Notes: generated from the sequence alone by a model not told the origin. A stretch of 64,000 bases of DNA from Sporomusa sphaeroides DSM 2875 (GCF_001941975.2 NZ_CP146991.1:3655001-3719000), one strand, 5' to 3'; counted from the stretch's first letter, positions 51,480-60,888 are shown. A program made the numbers and translations.

Positions 51480-53474
51480 TTAATTGTGCTCTGCAGCCGT
51501 CCCGGTTTGCAGGGTTTTCCCGAACTTTATCCGCCACCAGGAGATGGCCCGGGCGGCATCAATTTCCTGGCGGATTTTATGCTGTGGCGGCGGCAGCTGC
51601 CCCTGCCGCGGCGAGTGGACTTCATTATAATCAGTATCGGCTTTCCCCATATGTCCGGCGGTAATCCAAAAGCCGTAATTCATGCCAAAGTCGTTGCCAT
51701 TGGTCAAACTGCGCCCTACCGAATAATACTCGAAACCGGCAGGCGCAACAAGCTCCAGCAGGGTAGGTGCCAGATTGATGTGGCTGCCGGCGGCATTTTC
51801 CGGCAGACTTTCCCTGGTAACCCCTTTGCCATACAGGACTAAGGGAATGGCATAGCGCTCAAACAGCGGCGGATTGGCCTCCACGTTCAGCCTGTCGGCG
51901 TGGTCGCCGACAATAACAAACAAACTGTCAGGATATTTGCGCCTGGCCTCTGTTACAAATTGAGCCAGCATTTTGTCGGCATACCAAAAATGCCCCAGCT
52001 TTTTGATGAATTCCGGGTCGTCCTTGAGTTTTTCCGGCAATCCGGCGGTTACAAGGGCAGGATCAAAACCCTCGCCGGCCAAATCAACGGTGTAAGGTGA
52101 ATGATTGGACACGGTAAGCACCACATGCAAACCCGGTTGGCTGTCAGTAACTCGCTCAAGCACGGCTTTATACAGATCACGGTCGTCACAGCCCCAGACA
52201 TTGCCGCCGTCGCTGGTAAAGTCGCCCATACCGTAGAAGGCGTCAAAGCCCTGCGCCAGGGAAAAATCCCTGATCTTTTCCCAGGAGGCAGGCCCGGAAT
52301 ACCAAAAATCGGCCGTATAGCCCAGCCGTTTCAGCTGTGGCGCCAACGCGGTGCTATAAGGCTCCTTGTAGGACTCCGGCAAATAATTCAAATACAGGTT
52401 GGCTTCAGCCAAACCGGTAACGACCCCCATAACCCCGGAAATGGTACTCATGCCGTTAGGCAGCATATTCGGCGAAAACGCCGCGTTGTCTTGCGCAATA
52501 ATACCTTTCAGACCACCGGCAAGATTAAGCTTGTCATATTGCGGCAATAACGGCCAGGCGGCATAGCTCTCGGCAATAATCAAGAAAACATGGCGGGGAG
52601 GCGAGTCTGTGCCTACCATCACTTTTTTGCGTAAGAAATCATCAACATTGGTTGATTGTACCGGACGCTCAGCCAGATAGCTGCCATAATCGACCAGCCT
52701 CCCCGGCTCCATATCCAGGCCGGTAGAGGAAGAAACCCGTTCATGCAGGACATATGCCCGGTACAGCGCCTGCACATCATCTAAGATGGCTTCATTCAGC
52801 AGTTGGTCCTTGGTTACCCCCGAGTTCTCCCAGTCAATATTATAAGCATAGGTCATCGTACCGCCAAAGCGGACAAAAATAGTCAGTTGATAAATAACGA
52901 TAAGCAGGGCGGCGCGCAGGGCGATATTCAGATACCACTGGGGCAGCCGGGGAAAGGCATAGGTTTTGGCTGACAACCAGCGCTGCAGCAGCTTGCAGAG
53001 AAAAAAAGCCGTAGCACCGGCCAAGAGCAGTCTGACAGGCAGATTATATTGCTCGATAACAGTATAGGCTATGGCCGTGACATCATCACGCAGCGTATTG
53101 AACAGCAGTTGGTTAAACGCCATACGGAATTCCTGATAGTAAGGAATGCGGGCATGAAATAAAAAACTAAGGATAACAACATAGGCGATACCCAGATAAA
53201 GCCGGATATGACTTAGCCGCTTCCAGGAAATAAACAGCCTCAGGCCGGTGCAGCAAACCATGGGCAGTAAAACAAGCAACCCGGCGCTTTTCAGGCTGAT
53301 GCGAAAACCGTAATACATCGCGGCCAAAAAATCTTTCATTGTCACGGCATCACTCAGAAAGGAGTGCATAACTACAATAAAACTCACACGAAACAGACAA
53401 AAAACAGCAAGAATGAAGACAAATAGCTTGCAATCCTGCTGTAATTCCCCAAAAAATTCATTCCAACTTACCAA
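51480..53474 (-). CDS. LTA synthase-like phosphoglycerol transferase/sulfatase
   Basis: 664 residues. Five N-terminal membrane helices (within about 1-215) precede an extracytoplasmic sulfatase-fold domain (near 290-620). Key sites: HVFLIIAESYAAWPL near 297 (metal-binding Glu), NGMSTISGVMG near 343 (the Ser/Thr nucleophile region), VLTVSNHSPY near 460 (His), and FVIVGDHADR near 526 (Asp-His metal ligands). This is the LtaS/MdoB family, which transfers phosphoglycerol or phosphoethanolamine from lipids to polymers. The role in a two-membraned spore former is unclear. The TTG start at 53474 lacks a strong ribosome site. Confidence 0.85.
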   Translation of the reverse strand: MVSWNEFFGELQQDCKLFVFILAVFCLFRVSFIVVMHSFLSDAVTMKDFLAAMYYGFRISLKSAGLLVLLPMVCCTGLRLFISWKRLSHIRLYLGIAYVVILSFLFHARIPYYQEFRMAFNQLLFNTLRDDVTAIAYTVIEQYNLPVRLLLAGATAFFLCKLLQRWLSAKTYAFPRLPQWYLNIALRAALLIVIYQLTIFVRFGGTMTYAYNIDWENSGVTKDQLLNEAILDDVQALYRAYVLHERVSSSTGLDMEPGRLVDYGSYLAERPVQSTNVDDFLRKKVMVGTDSPPRHVFLIIAESYAAWPLLPQYDKLNLAGGLKGIIAQDNAAFSPNMLPNGMSTISGVMGVVTGLAEANLYLNYLPESYKEPYSTALAPQLKRLGYTADFWYSGPASWEKIRDFSLAQGFDAFYGMGDFTSDGGNVWGCDDRDLYKAVLERVTDSQPGLHVVLTVSNHSPYTVDLAGEGFDPALVTAGLPEKLKDDPEFIKKLGHFWYADKMLAQFVTEARRKYPDSLFVIVGDHADRLNVEANPPLFERYAIPLVLYGKGVTRESLPENAAGSHINLAPTLLELVAPAGFEYYSVGRSLTNGNDFGMNYGFWITAGHMGKADTDYNEVHSPRQGQLPPPQHKIRQEIDAARAISWWRIKFGKTLQTGTAAEHN

Positions 53475-53929
53475 CCTGATGATAAACCCAACCTTTCTGC
53501 TATTGCCCTGCCCAAAGTAAAAAACCAGTGCTGTACTATATTCAAAACTCCGGTAGTTTTCTACTTTTTTTGCTAAAATCCTGCTTTATGTATCAAATAT
53601 TTTCCCGGCAAAATGAGCAGTCCGGCTGACACCAGCCAAAGTCCCTGCAAATAGGCAAAAAAAATCCCCCGCCACCATCTCAGCAGAGGATTCCTGGGAC
53701 GCGGGGACAGGTCCCTTGTCCCATAATTTATTTGAATTACTTGAGTGCTGTGGAAATTCAGTCCCGAATAATCTAAAAAACTTCATTATTTTAATTGTAT
53801 TTTCTATCACCTCATCCATATTTCCATATAGATGAAATAACGTTATCCAGCCAATCCCTGGCAAAAACGGCAGAAGAGCTTAGGGCCATTGTAGTGAAAT
53901 TTAAAGTGTAAAACAGCTCCAACCGGACG
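53475..53929. other. Long intergenic region with a small palindrome
   Basis: No credible gene. A 92-codon open frame on the minus strand (53586-53864) has no family features and passes through the GTCCC palindrome at 53703-53722. The rest is AT-rich spacer around the LTA synthase-like promoter and the ridA terminator. Confidence 0.5.
53703..53722. repeat. GTCCC palindrome copy
   Basis: GGGGACAGGTCCCTTGTCCC. The same pattern recurs at 54477-54496 and 57161-57195. Confidence 0.6.
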
Positions 53930-53962
53930 AAAAGGCGCTAATCTAGCTGATTAGCGCCTTTT
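53930..53962 (-). terminator. Terminator of ridA
   Basis: AAAAGGCGCTAATC and GATTAGCGCCTTTT form a 14-bp perfect stem with a five-base loop, ten bases after the ridA stop, with flanking A/T runs. Confidence 0.85.
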
Positions 53963-53971
53963 GTTAAGTAT

Positions 53972-54355
53972 TTATTCTGCTTTGCACAAAGCAATTGCTT
54001 CTACTTCAACCAACGCATCTTTCGGCAGGCGGGCTACTTCGACGCAGGCACGGGCCGGAAAGTCTTTGGTAAAATATTGGGCATACACAGCATTAATTGC
54101 CGCAAAGTCATTCATGTCTTTGATAAAAACAGTTGTTTTGACAACATCTTCTGTAGAGAGACCGGTAGCCTGTAAAATAGCTGCTACATTTTCCAGCGAT
54201 TGCTTGGCCTGGTCTTCTACTTTGGCCGGAATAGTGCCGTCAGCCGGATTCACCGGCAACTGGCCTGAAATGAACAAAAGGCCGCCCGCTTTAATCGCCT
54301 GGGAATAGGGGCCGATAGCGGCCGGAGCCTTGTCAGTATTTACAATTGTTTTCAT
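53972..54355 (-). CDS. ridA: RidA, 2-iminobutanoate/2-iminopropanoate deaminase
   Basis: 127 residues, the standard RidA length. AIGPYSQAIKAGGLLFISGQ near 13, LENVAAILQATGLSTEDVV near 55, FPARACVEVARLPKDALVEV near 98 with the conserved Arg of the active site. RidA hydrolyses reactive enamine/imine products of PLP enzymes. GGAGG precedes the ATG. The upstream region contains CTAACAATTAGTTTATAAC, loosely like the activator half-sites near glcE and panB, but I see no -24/-12 promoter. Confidence 0.93.
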   Translation of the reverse strand: MKTIVNTDKAPAAIGPYSQAIKAGGLLFISGQLPVNPADGTIPAKVEDQAKQSLENVAAILQATGLSTEDVVKTTVFIKDMNDFAAINAVYAQYFTKDFPARACVEVARLPKDALVEVEAIALCKAE

Positions 54356-54476
54356 AGATGATTACCTCCAATTATTAATTAATAGTTAGGATTTGGTATT
54401 TTCTGTTTTCTCATCCTAACAATTAGTTTATAACAAGGAAACAAATGGTGCAATAACCAATAAAACCCCAATGATA

Positions 54477-54496
54477 AGGAACAGGTACCTTGTCCC
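54477..54496. repeat. GTCCC palindrome copy
   Basis: AGGAACAGGTACCTTGTCCC lies at the 3' end of the amidohydrolase gene and differs from the 53703 copy at three bases. Confidence 0.5.
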
Positions 54497-54497
54497 A

Positions 54498-56189
54498 CTA
54501 GCGTCTGTATACCAGTTTCCCGGCAAAGAAGGTCATATCTACCTTGACTTTGTCAATGTCAACAGGATTGATTGACAGCAAATCCCGGTCGAGGACCACC
54601 ATGTCGGCCTGTTTGCCCACCTCCACCGAACCGGTTTGCTGCTCAATAAATAAAGCGTAGGCGCCATTGATGGTAAAACTTTTTATCATTTCCCTTACAG
54701 GAATACGTTCTGCTTTATTTAGCAAATACCGTGCATCATCCATATCGGTGATATCCTCAACGCCCAAAGCGGGACCGCTGTACATATTGCGGGTAACCCC
54801 GGTCTCGATGGCAAACAGGGGATTAGGTACAGGCGTGATCGAATAATCGGAAGAGGAGGCTATGATTACGCCCTGGTCTAAAAAGGAGCGCAGCGGATAT
54901 TCGTATTCTGCCCGCTCACCCAAAATCCGGTAATCAACATACTTCCACCAGTTGGGGCTTTTGAAATGCCAGTAAGGCTGCACACTGGCAATGACCTGCA
55001 GTTCTTTGAATCTGGGTATATCGGCTTGATCAACAAGCTGCAGATGGGTAATGGTATTGCGAAAATCGCCTGCCGGAACCTGGCTGCGGATTGCGGCAAA
55101 GCTATCCAGCACCTGGCGTGTTGCCGCATCGCCGGTGGAGTGCACATGAATTTGCAACCCGCGTTGATTGGCCAGACAAAATGCCTCATTAAGCCTGTCC
55201 TGGTCCCATAAAAACTCACCGCAGTAATCGCTGCCTTTTCCCGCCGCTTGCGCATAGGGGGTTAACAAATAACTGGTTACTCCCTCAACAACCCCATCGG
55301 CAAAAAACTTGGCTGTCGTTATTTGAAAGTTAGGAGAATGATATTGTTCCTTAATCTGGTCAATAACCTCAAACTGAGCCTGCAAGGGCTCCCGGGGCTG
55401 GACCATGACGGCTCCCCGCACATGCAAGGCCAGATTCCCCTGTTGCTGCAATGTGTCCCACGCCTGCATAATCGGCTCTCTGGCGTTTCCCATAATCGAA
55501 AGGACACCGGTTATGCCCAGGCTGTGCATTTTGCGCTGAAAGGCATGGATGCCTTCGATATACTCTGCCGGAGTGTGCGAAGGCTGCAACGAAAGCCAGA
55601 TAGCACTTTCTTTTAGAATTCCCCACGGCTCGCCGCTGGCGTCTTTTTCAATAATCCCGCCTTCGGGCGCCTGAGTATCACGGGTTATGCCGCTGACTGC
55701 AAGCGCCCGGGAGTTAAGCCACCAGCTATGCCCGTCCATGGCCCGCAACGCTACGGGAATATCCGGCGCCACAGTGTCAAGATGCTCTTTCCTCGGCCCT
55801 TTAAGCGCCTCTTCACCGCTAAAAGCACTCCACAGCCACCCCAGGCCAAACACTGCTTTAATTCCCGGATTTCGGGTAATAAAGTTTTTTATAGCCTCCA
55901 GATATCCTTCCAGACTGTTAATGCCAAACAGCTGCACCTCGTAAAGCTCAGCAAGGGCAATTCCCGGCGGGTGAATGTGGCTGTCAATCATGCCCGGAAT
56001 GAGCATCCTGCCCTGCAAATCAATTCTTTCGGTATGTTCACCGGCATAAGTGCCAATTTGTTCATCACTGCCAACAGCAATAATTTTATCGCCCTTGACA
56101 GCCACCGCCTGACAGACGGTATCCTGCGCATCGGCAGTATACACTGCTCCGTTTACAAATACAATATCGGCCAAAAATTTCTGAAGCAT
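54498..56189 (-). CDS. YtcJ-like metal-dependent amidohydrolase
   Basis: About 563 residues. N-terminal beta-sandwich strands (DIVFVNGAVYTAD), metal site LIPGMIDSHIHPPGIAL near 65, GLQIHVHSTGDAATRQVLDS near 350, THLQLVDQADIPRF near 383, and SSSDYSITPVPNPLFAIETG near 447 follow the YtcJ/amidohydrolase 3 pattern. Members hydrolyse amides, imidates or similar bonds; the substrate is unknown. Position on the minus strand after ridA's upstream neighbour gives no clear pathway. The start is ATG 56189 or GTG 56198; AGGTGAG supports the ATG. A good sigma-70 type promoter lies at 56271-56299. Confidence 0.88.
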   Translation of the reverse strand: MLQKFLADIVFVNGAVYTADAQDTVCQAVAVKGDKIIAVGSDEQIGTYAGEHTERIDLQGRMLIPGMIDSHIHPPGIALAELYEVQLFGINSLEGYLEAIKNFITRNPGIKAVFGLGWLWSAFSGEEALKGPRKEHLDTVAPDIPVALRAMDGHSWWLNSRALAVSGITRDTQAPEGGIIEKDASGEPWGILKESAIWLSLQPSHTPAEYIEGIHAFQRKMHSLGITGVLSIMGNAREPIMQAWDTLQQQGNLALHVRGAVMVQPREPLQAQFEVIDQIKEQYHSPNFQITTAKFFADGVVEGVTSYLLTPYAQAAGKGSDYCGEFLWDQDRLNEAFCLANQRGLQIHVHSTGDAATRQVLDSFAAIRSQVPAGDFRNTITHLQLVDQADIPRFKELQVIASVQPYWHFKSPNWWKYVDYRILGERAEYEYPLRSFLDQGVIIASSSDYSITPVPNPLFAIETGVTRNMYSGPALGVEDITDMDDARYLLNKAERIPVREMIKSFTINGAYALFIEQQTGSVEVGKQADMVVLDRDLLSINPVDIDKVKVDMTFFAGKLVYRR

Positions 56190-56270
56190 GTAGCTCACCT
56201 ACCTAACTCTATATCCTGGCTAGTGCCTGTCGCTATTTCGTCAAATGTACACATTTTCCATTTAAATAAA

Positions 56271-56299
56271 ATAATATATAATTTAATGAAGACGGTCAA
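56271..56299 (-). promoter_or_regulatory. Sigma-70 type promoter for the amidohydrolase gene
   Basis: Minus strand TTGACC (56299-56294), 17 bases, TATTAT (56276-56271), about 80 bases upstream of the start codon. Confidence 0.6.
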
Positions 56300-56407
56300 T
56301 ATAAAGTAAGAATTGCTTCAGCTGGAGTTTTATTCCCAGTTAAAGCAACTGCCACTCTTATCCTGGGACTGAGTCCCCGGAAAAAAATTTATCCGGAGGT
56401 ACTGCCT

Positions 56408-57064
56408 ATGAACATCATAGCCATTAACGGAAGCCCGCGAAAGAACTGGAATACCGCCATTCTGCTCGGCAAAGCCCTGGAAGGGGCTGCTTCGCAAGGC
56501 GCCGCCACTGAGCTCATCCATCTTTATGATTTGAGCTTCAAAGGCTGTATTAGCTGCTTTGCCTGCAAGCGAAAGGGAGGGCAAAGCTATGGGAAATGTG
56601 CAGTGAAAGATGACTTGACCCCGGTTCTGGAAAAGTTGGCGACCGCCGATGCCATTGTGCTGGGTTCGCCTATCTATTTTGGCAATGTTACCGGTGAAAT
56701 GCGCTCTTTCCTTGAGCGACTGGCTTTTCCCTACCTGGTATATGATGCCACCTACTCCTCCTTATTCACCCGCAAGCTCCCTGTAGGTTTTATTTATACC
56801 ATGAATGTTGATGAGAACAGAATGCAGGCCATGGGTTATCCCCAGAACCTGAAGGCAATGGAAATGTCACTGGAAAGACTGTTTGGCACCTGTGAAGCCT
56901 TATACAGTTATGATACCTGCCAATTTGACGATTATTCCAAATATGTCGTAACAGCGTTTAGCGAAGCGGATAAAGCCAAAAGGCGCGAAGAGGTATTTCC
57001 CTTAGATTGCCGGAAATCCTTTGAGATGGGCGTACGCTTCGCAACACCGGCGGCTTCCCGGTAA
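56408..57064 (+). CDS. Flavodoxin-like NAD(P)H-dependent FMN reductase
   Basis: 218 residues. NIIAINGSPRKNWNTAILL at the N-terminus is the FMN phosphate loop. CISCFACKRKGGQSYGKC near 48 is the cysteine motif of iron-sulfur flavoproteins (Isf-like), and ADAIVLGSPIYFGNVTGEMRSF near 78 completes the FMN site. In the Isf family the four cysteines bind a 4Fe-4S cluster; here three or four are present, with spacing C-x2-C-x2-C-x10-C. GGAGG precedes the ATG. It stands alone on the plus strand. Confidence 0.85.
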   Translation: MNIIAINGSPRKNWNTAILLGKALEGAASQGAATELIHLYDLSFKGCISCFACKRKGGQSYGKCAVKDDLTPVLEKLATADAIVLGSPIYFGNVTGEMRSFLERLAFPYLVYDATYSSLFTRKLPVGFIYTMNVDENRMQAMGYPQNLKAMEMSLERLFGTCEALYSYDTCQFDDYSKYVVTAFSEADKAKRREEVFPLDCRKSFEMGVRFATPAASR

Positions 57065-57160
57065 AAGCCAGACTGTACATATATCCTTGCGTTTACCTGC
57101 CGTTTTTATGACAAACATCCCCTGCTGTCAATACCCGTAAGGCTCTGTCAAAAAGCAAAG

Positions 57161-57195
57161 GCTGGGACAAGGGACCTGTCCCCTTGTCCCAGCCT
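57161..57195. repeat. GTCCC palindrome, longest copy
   Basis: Arms GGCTGGGACAAGGG and CCCCTTGTCCCAGCC flank ACCTGT, giving a nearly perfect hairpin. The inner core equals the copies at 53703 and 54477. Confidence 0.65.
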
Positions 57196-57233
57196 ATTTA
57201 GAAAAACATAACCACAAATGTTTATAGTAATTC

Positions 57234-57255
57234 AGAGCCTTCGGGCTCTTTTTTT
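57234..57255 (+). terminator. Rho-independent terminator
   Basis: AGAGCC-TTCG-GGCTCT followed by seven T. It lies 170 bases after the flavoprotein gene and is the best terminator for it. Confidence 0.85.
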
Positions 57256-57397
57256 GATGCCATACAGCCCGCTAACCATAAACCGGTGTTGCTATAATTG
57301 CGGCTGTTCAATTTTAGCGCCGGCTACATACCTTGCAACAATATTGCCAAGTTATTATTTGAATAGGGACAATGAACAATAGAATGTCCCCTCGCTT

Positions 57398-58339
57398 CTA
57401 TTTTGTTTCTACTCTTCTATTATATCTGTTAAAAGTTGCACTCGTAAAATAATTTTCCAGATAAGAAACAAACACCTTTTGGACCGGCGATAACACCACT
57501 GCTTTTTTAAAAACAAGATGCAATTGCCGGGTAAATGCCTGTTTTCCAAGGTCATATACCTTGATTTGCCCCGTCTTTTCATAGGCAGCGGCAGCAACTT
57601 TGGAAACAAAGGATATTCCCATCCCGTGGGACACAGCGGATAAAATACCCTGGGTATCGTGGAAATAGGACACAACATTCAGATTCCGGACAGAAATGCC
57701 TTGCTTGTGCAGCAGCTGCTCCATTTCCGTGCGGGTGCCGGAGCCGTCCCCGCGCATTACAAAAGGCTGCTGCCGTAAAAACGATGACAGATCGCGATAA
57801 AGCTCCTCTTGGTTAACGATCATCGATTTAGGGGTAATCAACACCAGCCTGTCACGGTAGAAAGGAACCGTCAGCAAATGGCGGGAACTGACGCTGGTAC
57901 CCACTATGCCAAAATCATACCGGTACCCCAAAAGACTTTCCGCAACCTGCAGGCTGTCTGCCTGGTGGACATCAAACACGATATGGGGATACTGTTGTTG
58001 AAATGCCGCAATGATCTCCGGCAGCAGGAACTGAGCAGGAACGGTAGAGGCTAAGATACTGATTTCTCCACCCATCTCCCGGTCAACTCTCTTAATACTG
58101 CCGATTGCCTCATCGCGCAGGGCAAGGATGCTTTTGGCGCGGTGAAACAGCTCTTTGCCTATCTGGGTCGGGTAAACGGTCCTGGTAGAACGTATTAAGA
58201 GTTGCGCCCCTATCTCGTTCTCCAGAGAACTGATGTGGGCGCTGATGGTCGGCTGAGACAAATAGATCATGTCGGCTGCCTTGGAAAAGCTGTTGTGTCG
58301 GACCACTGCGACAAATGCTTCCAGTTGTTTCATTTCCAT
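57398..58339 (-). CDS. LysR-family regulator of the second molybdenum module
   Basis: About 313 residues from ATG 58339, seven bases after GGGAGGT. The helix-turn-helix reads NSFSKAADMIYLSQPTISAH near 20. The effector domain starts near 92 (GEISILASTVPAQFLLPEII), with the RGDGSGTRTEMEQLL cleft segment near 208. It is on the same strand as, and directly downstream of, the fused XdhC and MoeA-like genes, so it probably controls them or an unlinked molybdoenzyme. Confidence 0.88.
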   Translation of the reverse strand: MEMKQLEAFVAVVRHNSFSKAADMIYLSQPTISAHISSLENEIGAQLLIRSTRTVYPTQIGKELFHRAKSILALRDEAIGSIKRVDREMGGEISILASTVPAQFLLPEIIAAFQQQYPHIVFDVHQADSLQVAESLLGYRYDFGIVGTSVSSRHLLTVPFYRDRLVLITPKSMIVNQEELYRDLSSFLRQQPFVMRGDGSGTRTEMEQLLHKQGISVRNLNVVSYFHDTQGILSAVSHGMGISFVSKVAAAAYEKTGQIKVYDLGKQAFTRQLHLVFKKAVVLSPVQKVFVSYLENYFTSATFNRYNRRVETK

Positions 58340-58514
58340 CCTTGCTACCTCCCGCGAAGTTCCGCTCAACCACTGCACAAAGTATAGTAAATAGCCCGCC
58401 TCAAACTATGTCTCCTGCAGGTTTCAAGAACTATATGCACATTCTTACCGGCAATAAACCCTGAGTTAAGTCTTCGCTTCCTTTGATTACAACTAAAGGC
58501 TTAAACTGTTGTCA

Positions 58515-59657
58515 TTAGTTTTCACATCCCTCTATAGCCCGGTAAAAAGTGGTCACCGGCTCAATGAAAACTTCTAGCATCCCGCCGCAAGCCATACCTT
58601 CCATCGCAGCTATATCGGCAGTCATTGATACTCTGTAGATGTGAGGCTTATCTTGGTCCATGACATGTAAAGCCATCCTGCGTACTTCCGCTTCCGCACA
58701 GCCGCCGCCGATTGTGCCATATGCCCGTCCGTCCCGGTAAAACAGCATCCTGGCGCCACTCTTACGCGGCGTTGAACCCTGCGATTTTATTATTGTCGCC
58801 AGCGCGGCCGGCGTTTTATCCCGCGCCGCAGCCAATGCCGCATCCAGGGTTTCCCGATCTGCGGCTGTCAGCATTTCGCAGATTTCCCCTTGTTTAACCG
58901 GCGTCGTATCTTTTAGAGATAACGTCTCTCCGGCACGACGGACACTGATTAGTTCCGCAGCAATACTGACGGCAATTTCCGCCGGAGTCTGCGCCCCAAT
59001 CGCCAAGCCAATAGGCATATGTATCTGGTCAATTTTTTCCTGAGCCACTCCTTCCTCAGCCAAGGTTTGTTTTACCAATGCCACTTTCCGCCTGCTGCCG
59101 ATCATTCCCAGGTAAGCAAATGGATACTTAATAACCGTCCTCAGGCAGTCCATATCATGGAGATGGCCGCGGGTAACAATGACAACGCTGCTTGCCGGCC
59201 CCAGTCTCACCACTTCTTCCAGATCGCTGAAACTGCAGCAGATGCTTCTGTCATGCACAGTCAAATATTCATTCATTGCGAAATCCGGCCGGTCATCGAT
59301 CACGGTAATCTTATATCCCAGCAGATGCCCCACCTGAATTAGCTGCCTGGCAATATGGCCGCCGCCGAGGATTACAAGTTCCTGACAAGGCAGGTAAGGA
59401 TCCAGCATAACCTTAACGATTTGCTCCGGCTCCTCCGGATTGGCAAGACTTGCCGTTCTAAACTTACCATCCTTCAGCGCTTCTCTGGACAAACACGCCA
59501 ATTCTTCATCAAGCCAGTTCATCGGCAGCTTGATATTTCCCGTTCTGTTTTCACCGTCCGGCGAAAGCAGCGTTTTTTGCCCAAGTATATCACACGGCAG
59601 GTTTTCCACTCCGATAACTGTCGCTATTACTATTGCTTCCGGTAATTCAAATTCCAT
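58515..59657 (-). CDS. XdhC-family maturation protein, inverted-order fusion
   Basis: 380 residues. The Rossmann domain comes first (VILGGGHIARQLIQVGHLLG near 94, VIDDRPDFAMNEYL near 119, VIVTRGHLHDMDCLRTV near 158, GLAIGAQTPAEIAVSIAAEL near 220) and the XdhC_CoxI domain second (IKSQGSTPRKSGARMLFYRD near 290, GTIGGGCAEAEVRRMAL near 315, MEGMACGGMLEVFIEP near 350). Standard XdhC has the reverse order. The two-gene version at 35108-36197 has the same order as this fusion. It should bind and deliver the molybdenum cofactor to a hydroxylase of the xanthine dehydrogenase family. AGGAGGGGG precedes the ATG. Confidence 0.88.
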   Translation of the reverse strand: MEFELPEAIVIATVIGVENLPCDILGQKTLLSPDGENRTGNIKLPMNWLDEELACLSREALKDGKFRTASLANPEEPEQIVKVMLDPYLPCQELVILGGGHIARQLIQVGHLLGYKITVIDDRPDFAMNEYLTVHDRSICCSFSDLEEVVRLGPASSVVIVTRGHLHDMDCLRTVIKYPFAYLGMIGSRRKVALVKQTLAEEGVAQEKIDQIHMPIGLAIGAQTPAEIAVSIAAELISVRRAGETLSLKDTTPVKQGEICEMLTAADRETLDAALAAARDKTPAALATIIKSQGSTPRKSGARMLFYRDGRAYGTIGGGCAEAEVRRMALHVMDQDKPHIYRVSMTADIAAMEGMACGGMLEVFIEPVTTFYRAIEGCEN

Positions 59658-59701
59658 ATTATTACACCCCCTCCTGCGTCAATACCACTGATTGTCACCG
59701 C

Positions 59702-60745
59702 CTAAGATAAATAGGTAGTTCCTTTGCCGAAGGTACAATTTGGATAGGTGCACTCAGTGCATGCACGGCATAGGCCTCCATGGGCCAGCGCCACTATGTC
59801 TTTGCGTGATACTTTTTCGCCTGCCAAAAGCCGGGGCAAAAGCAAATCAATAATAGTTATTTTGAAAAACATGCCACAGGCAGGCACGCCCATTACCGGT
59901 ATATTATCCAGATAGGCAAGCATAAACATCGCCCCGGGGAGCGCTGGAGCACCATACTTTTCGACTTTGGCGCCGGATAATTTTATAGCATTCGGAGTAA
60001 CGTCGTCGGGATCGACCGACATTCCTCCGGTGACAAAAATAATGTTTGCGCCATTATTGGCCATCTCTTTAATTTTAGTTGAAATGACTTCCATATCATC
60101 TGGAGCATATTCGAGTTTTAGGATTCTTGAGCCAAAAGCTTCCACCTTTTCAGTGATTACAGGGCTAAACCCATCGCGAATCCGCTGTTTAAAAACCTCG
60201 CTGCCAGTAATGACCACACCGACATCAAGCTTGCGAAAGGGAGCCACCTTAATAACCCATCCTGCCTGCCGGCAAATCCCTTCAGCCGCCATAATGACTT
60301 TTTCTTCAGTCACCAATGGTATAACTTTCGTTCCTGCCAACAATTCACCGCTTTTGACAACAGTATTATTGGGCAGTGTGGATAAAATCACGTCAGGCAG
60401 ATTATTGATCGCCTCCAGAGCACGGACATTGACTTTAAAAAGACCGTCACGTTCAGCATATAGATTGACCCGGCTTTCCTTAGGCGGGCTACAGCGCACA
60501 CCCTGATTCGCAACCGCTGCCCCCAGGCGGATTCCGGCCTCGTCCTCGTGCACATCGCCTGGTTCAAGCTCCAGGATATAAATGTTTTCTTTGCCCATTT
60601 TAAGCAGTTCTGGCACATCCTCCTCTTTGATTATGTACCCTTTTCTAAAAGGTGTGTCCTTAAACCCGCCCTGCACAACTTTTGTAAGATCATGGCTGAG
60701 CACCTTTCCAATTGCTTCTTCCACCTTAATTGTTTGTACTTTCAT
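59702..60745 (-). CDS. MoeA/MogA-like molybdopterin-binding protein with Cys-rich tail
   Basis: 347 residues. The MoCF_biosynth (MogA-like) domain lies near 175-310: VGVVITGSEVFKQRIRDGFS, ANIIFVTGGMSVDPDDVTPN and VMGVPACGMFF. The N-terminal half resembles part of MoeA but is not a standard MoeA. The last 25 residues carry CRACTECTYPNCTFGKG, a CxxCxxCxxxxC motif that could hold an iron-sulfur cluster or zinc. Such proteins occur next to molybdenum hydroxylase accessory genes; the reaction is unproven. It is the first gene of a leftward MoeA-like/XdhC/LysR series. Confidence 0.82.
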   Translation of the reverse strand: MKVQTIKVEEAIGKVLSHDLTKVVQGGFKDTPFRKGYIIKEEDVPELLKMGKENIYILELEPGDVHEDEAGIRLGAAVANQGVRCSPPKESRVNLYAERDGLFKVNVRALEAINNLPDVILSTLPNNTVVKSGELLAGTKVIPLVTEEKVIMAAEGICRQAGWVIKVAPFRKLDVGVVITGSEVFKQRIRDGFSPVITEKVEAFGSRILKLEYAPDDMEVISTKIKEMANNGANIIFVTGGMSVDPDDVTPNAIKLSGAKVEKYGAPALPGAMFMLAYLDNIPVMGVPACGMFFKITIIDLLLPRLLAGEKVSRKDIVALAHGGLCRACTECTYPNCTFGKGTTYLS

Positions 60746-60888
60746 TGTTTTACTCCTTCAATCATTCTAAGTTCCAGGCATCCATACGGTGAATCCAACC
60801 ACCTGTAAGAACACTCTAGTGGCATAATACATGATTCGCACAAGGAATAGACAAAACAGAAGCTGGTGCGGCAACCCCATCTTTTTAT

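Noticed and set aside
53586-53864. 92-codon minus-strand open frame
   Set aside because: It crosses the GTCCC palindrome, has no recognisable domain and no ribosome site.
57333-57349. TGGCAA-N5-TTGCAA on the minus strand, a possible sigma-54 promoter
   Set aside because: No gene starts downstream on that strand for over 1 kb; treated as chance. It also shows that a single such match is not proof without context.
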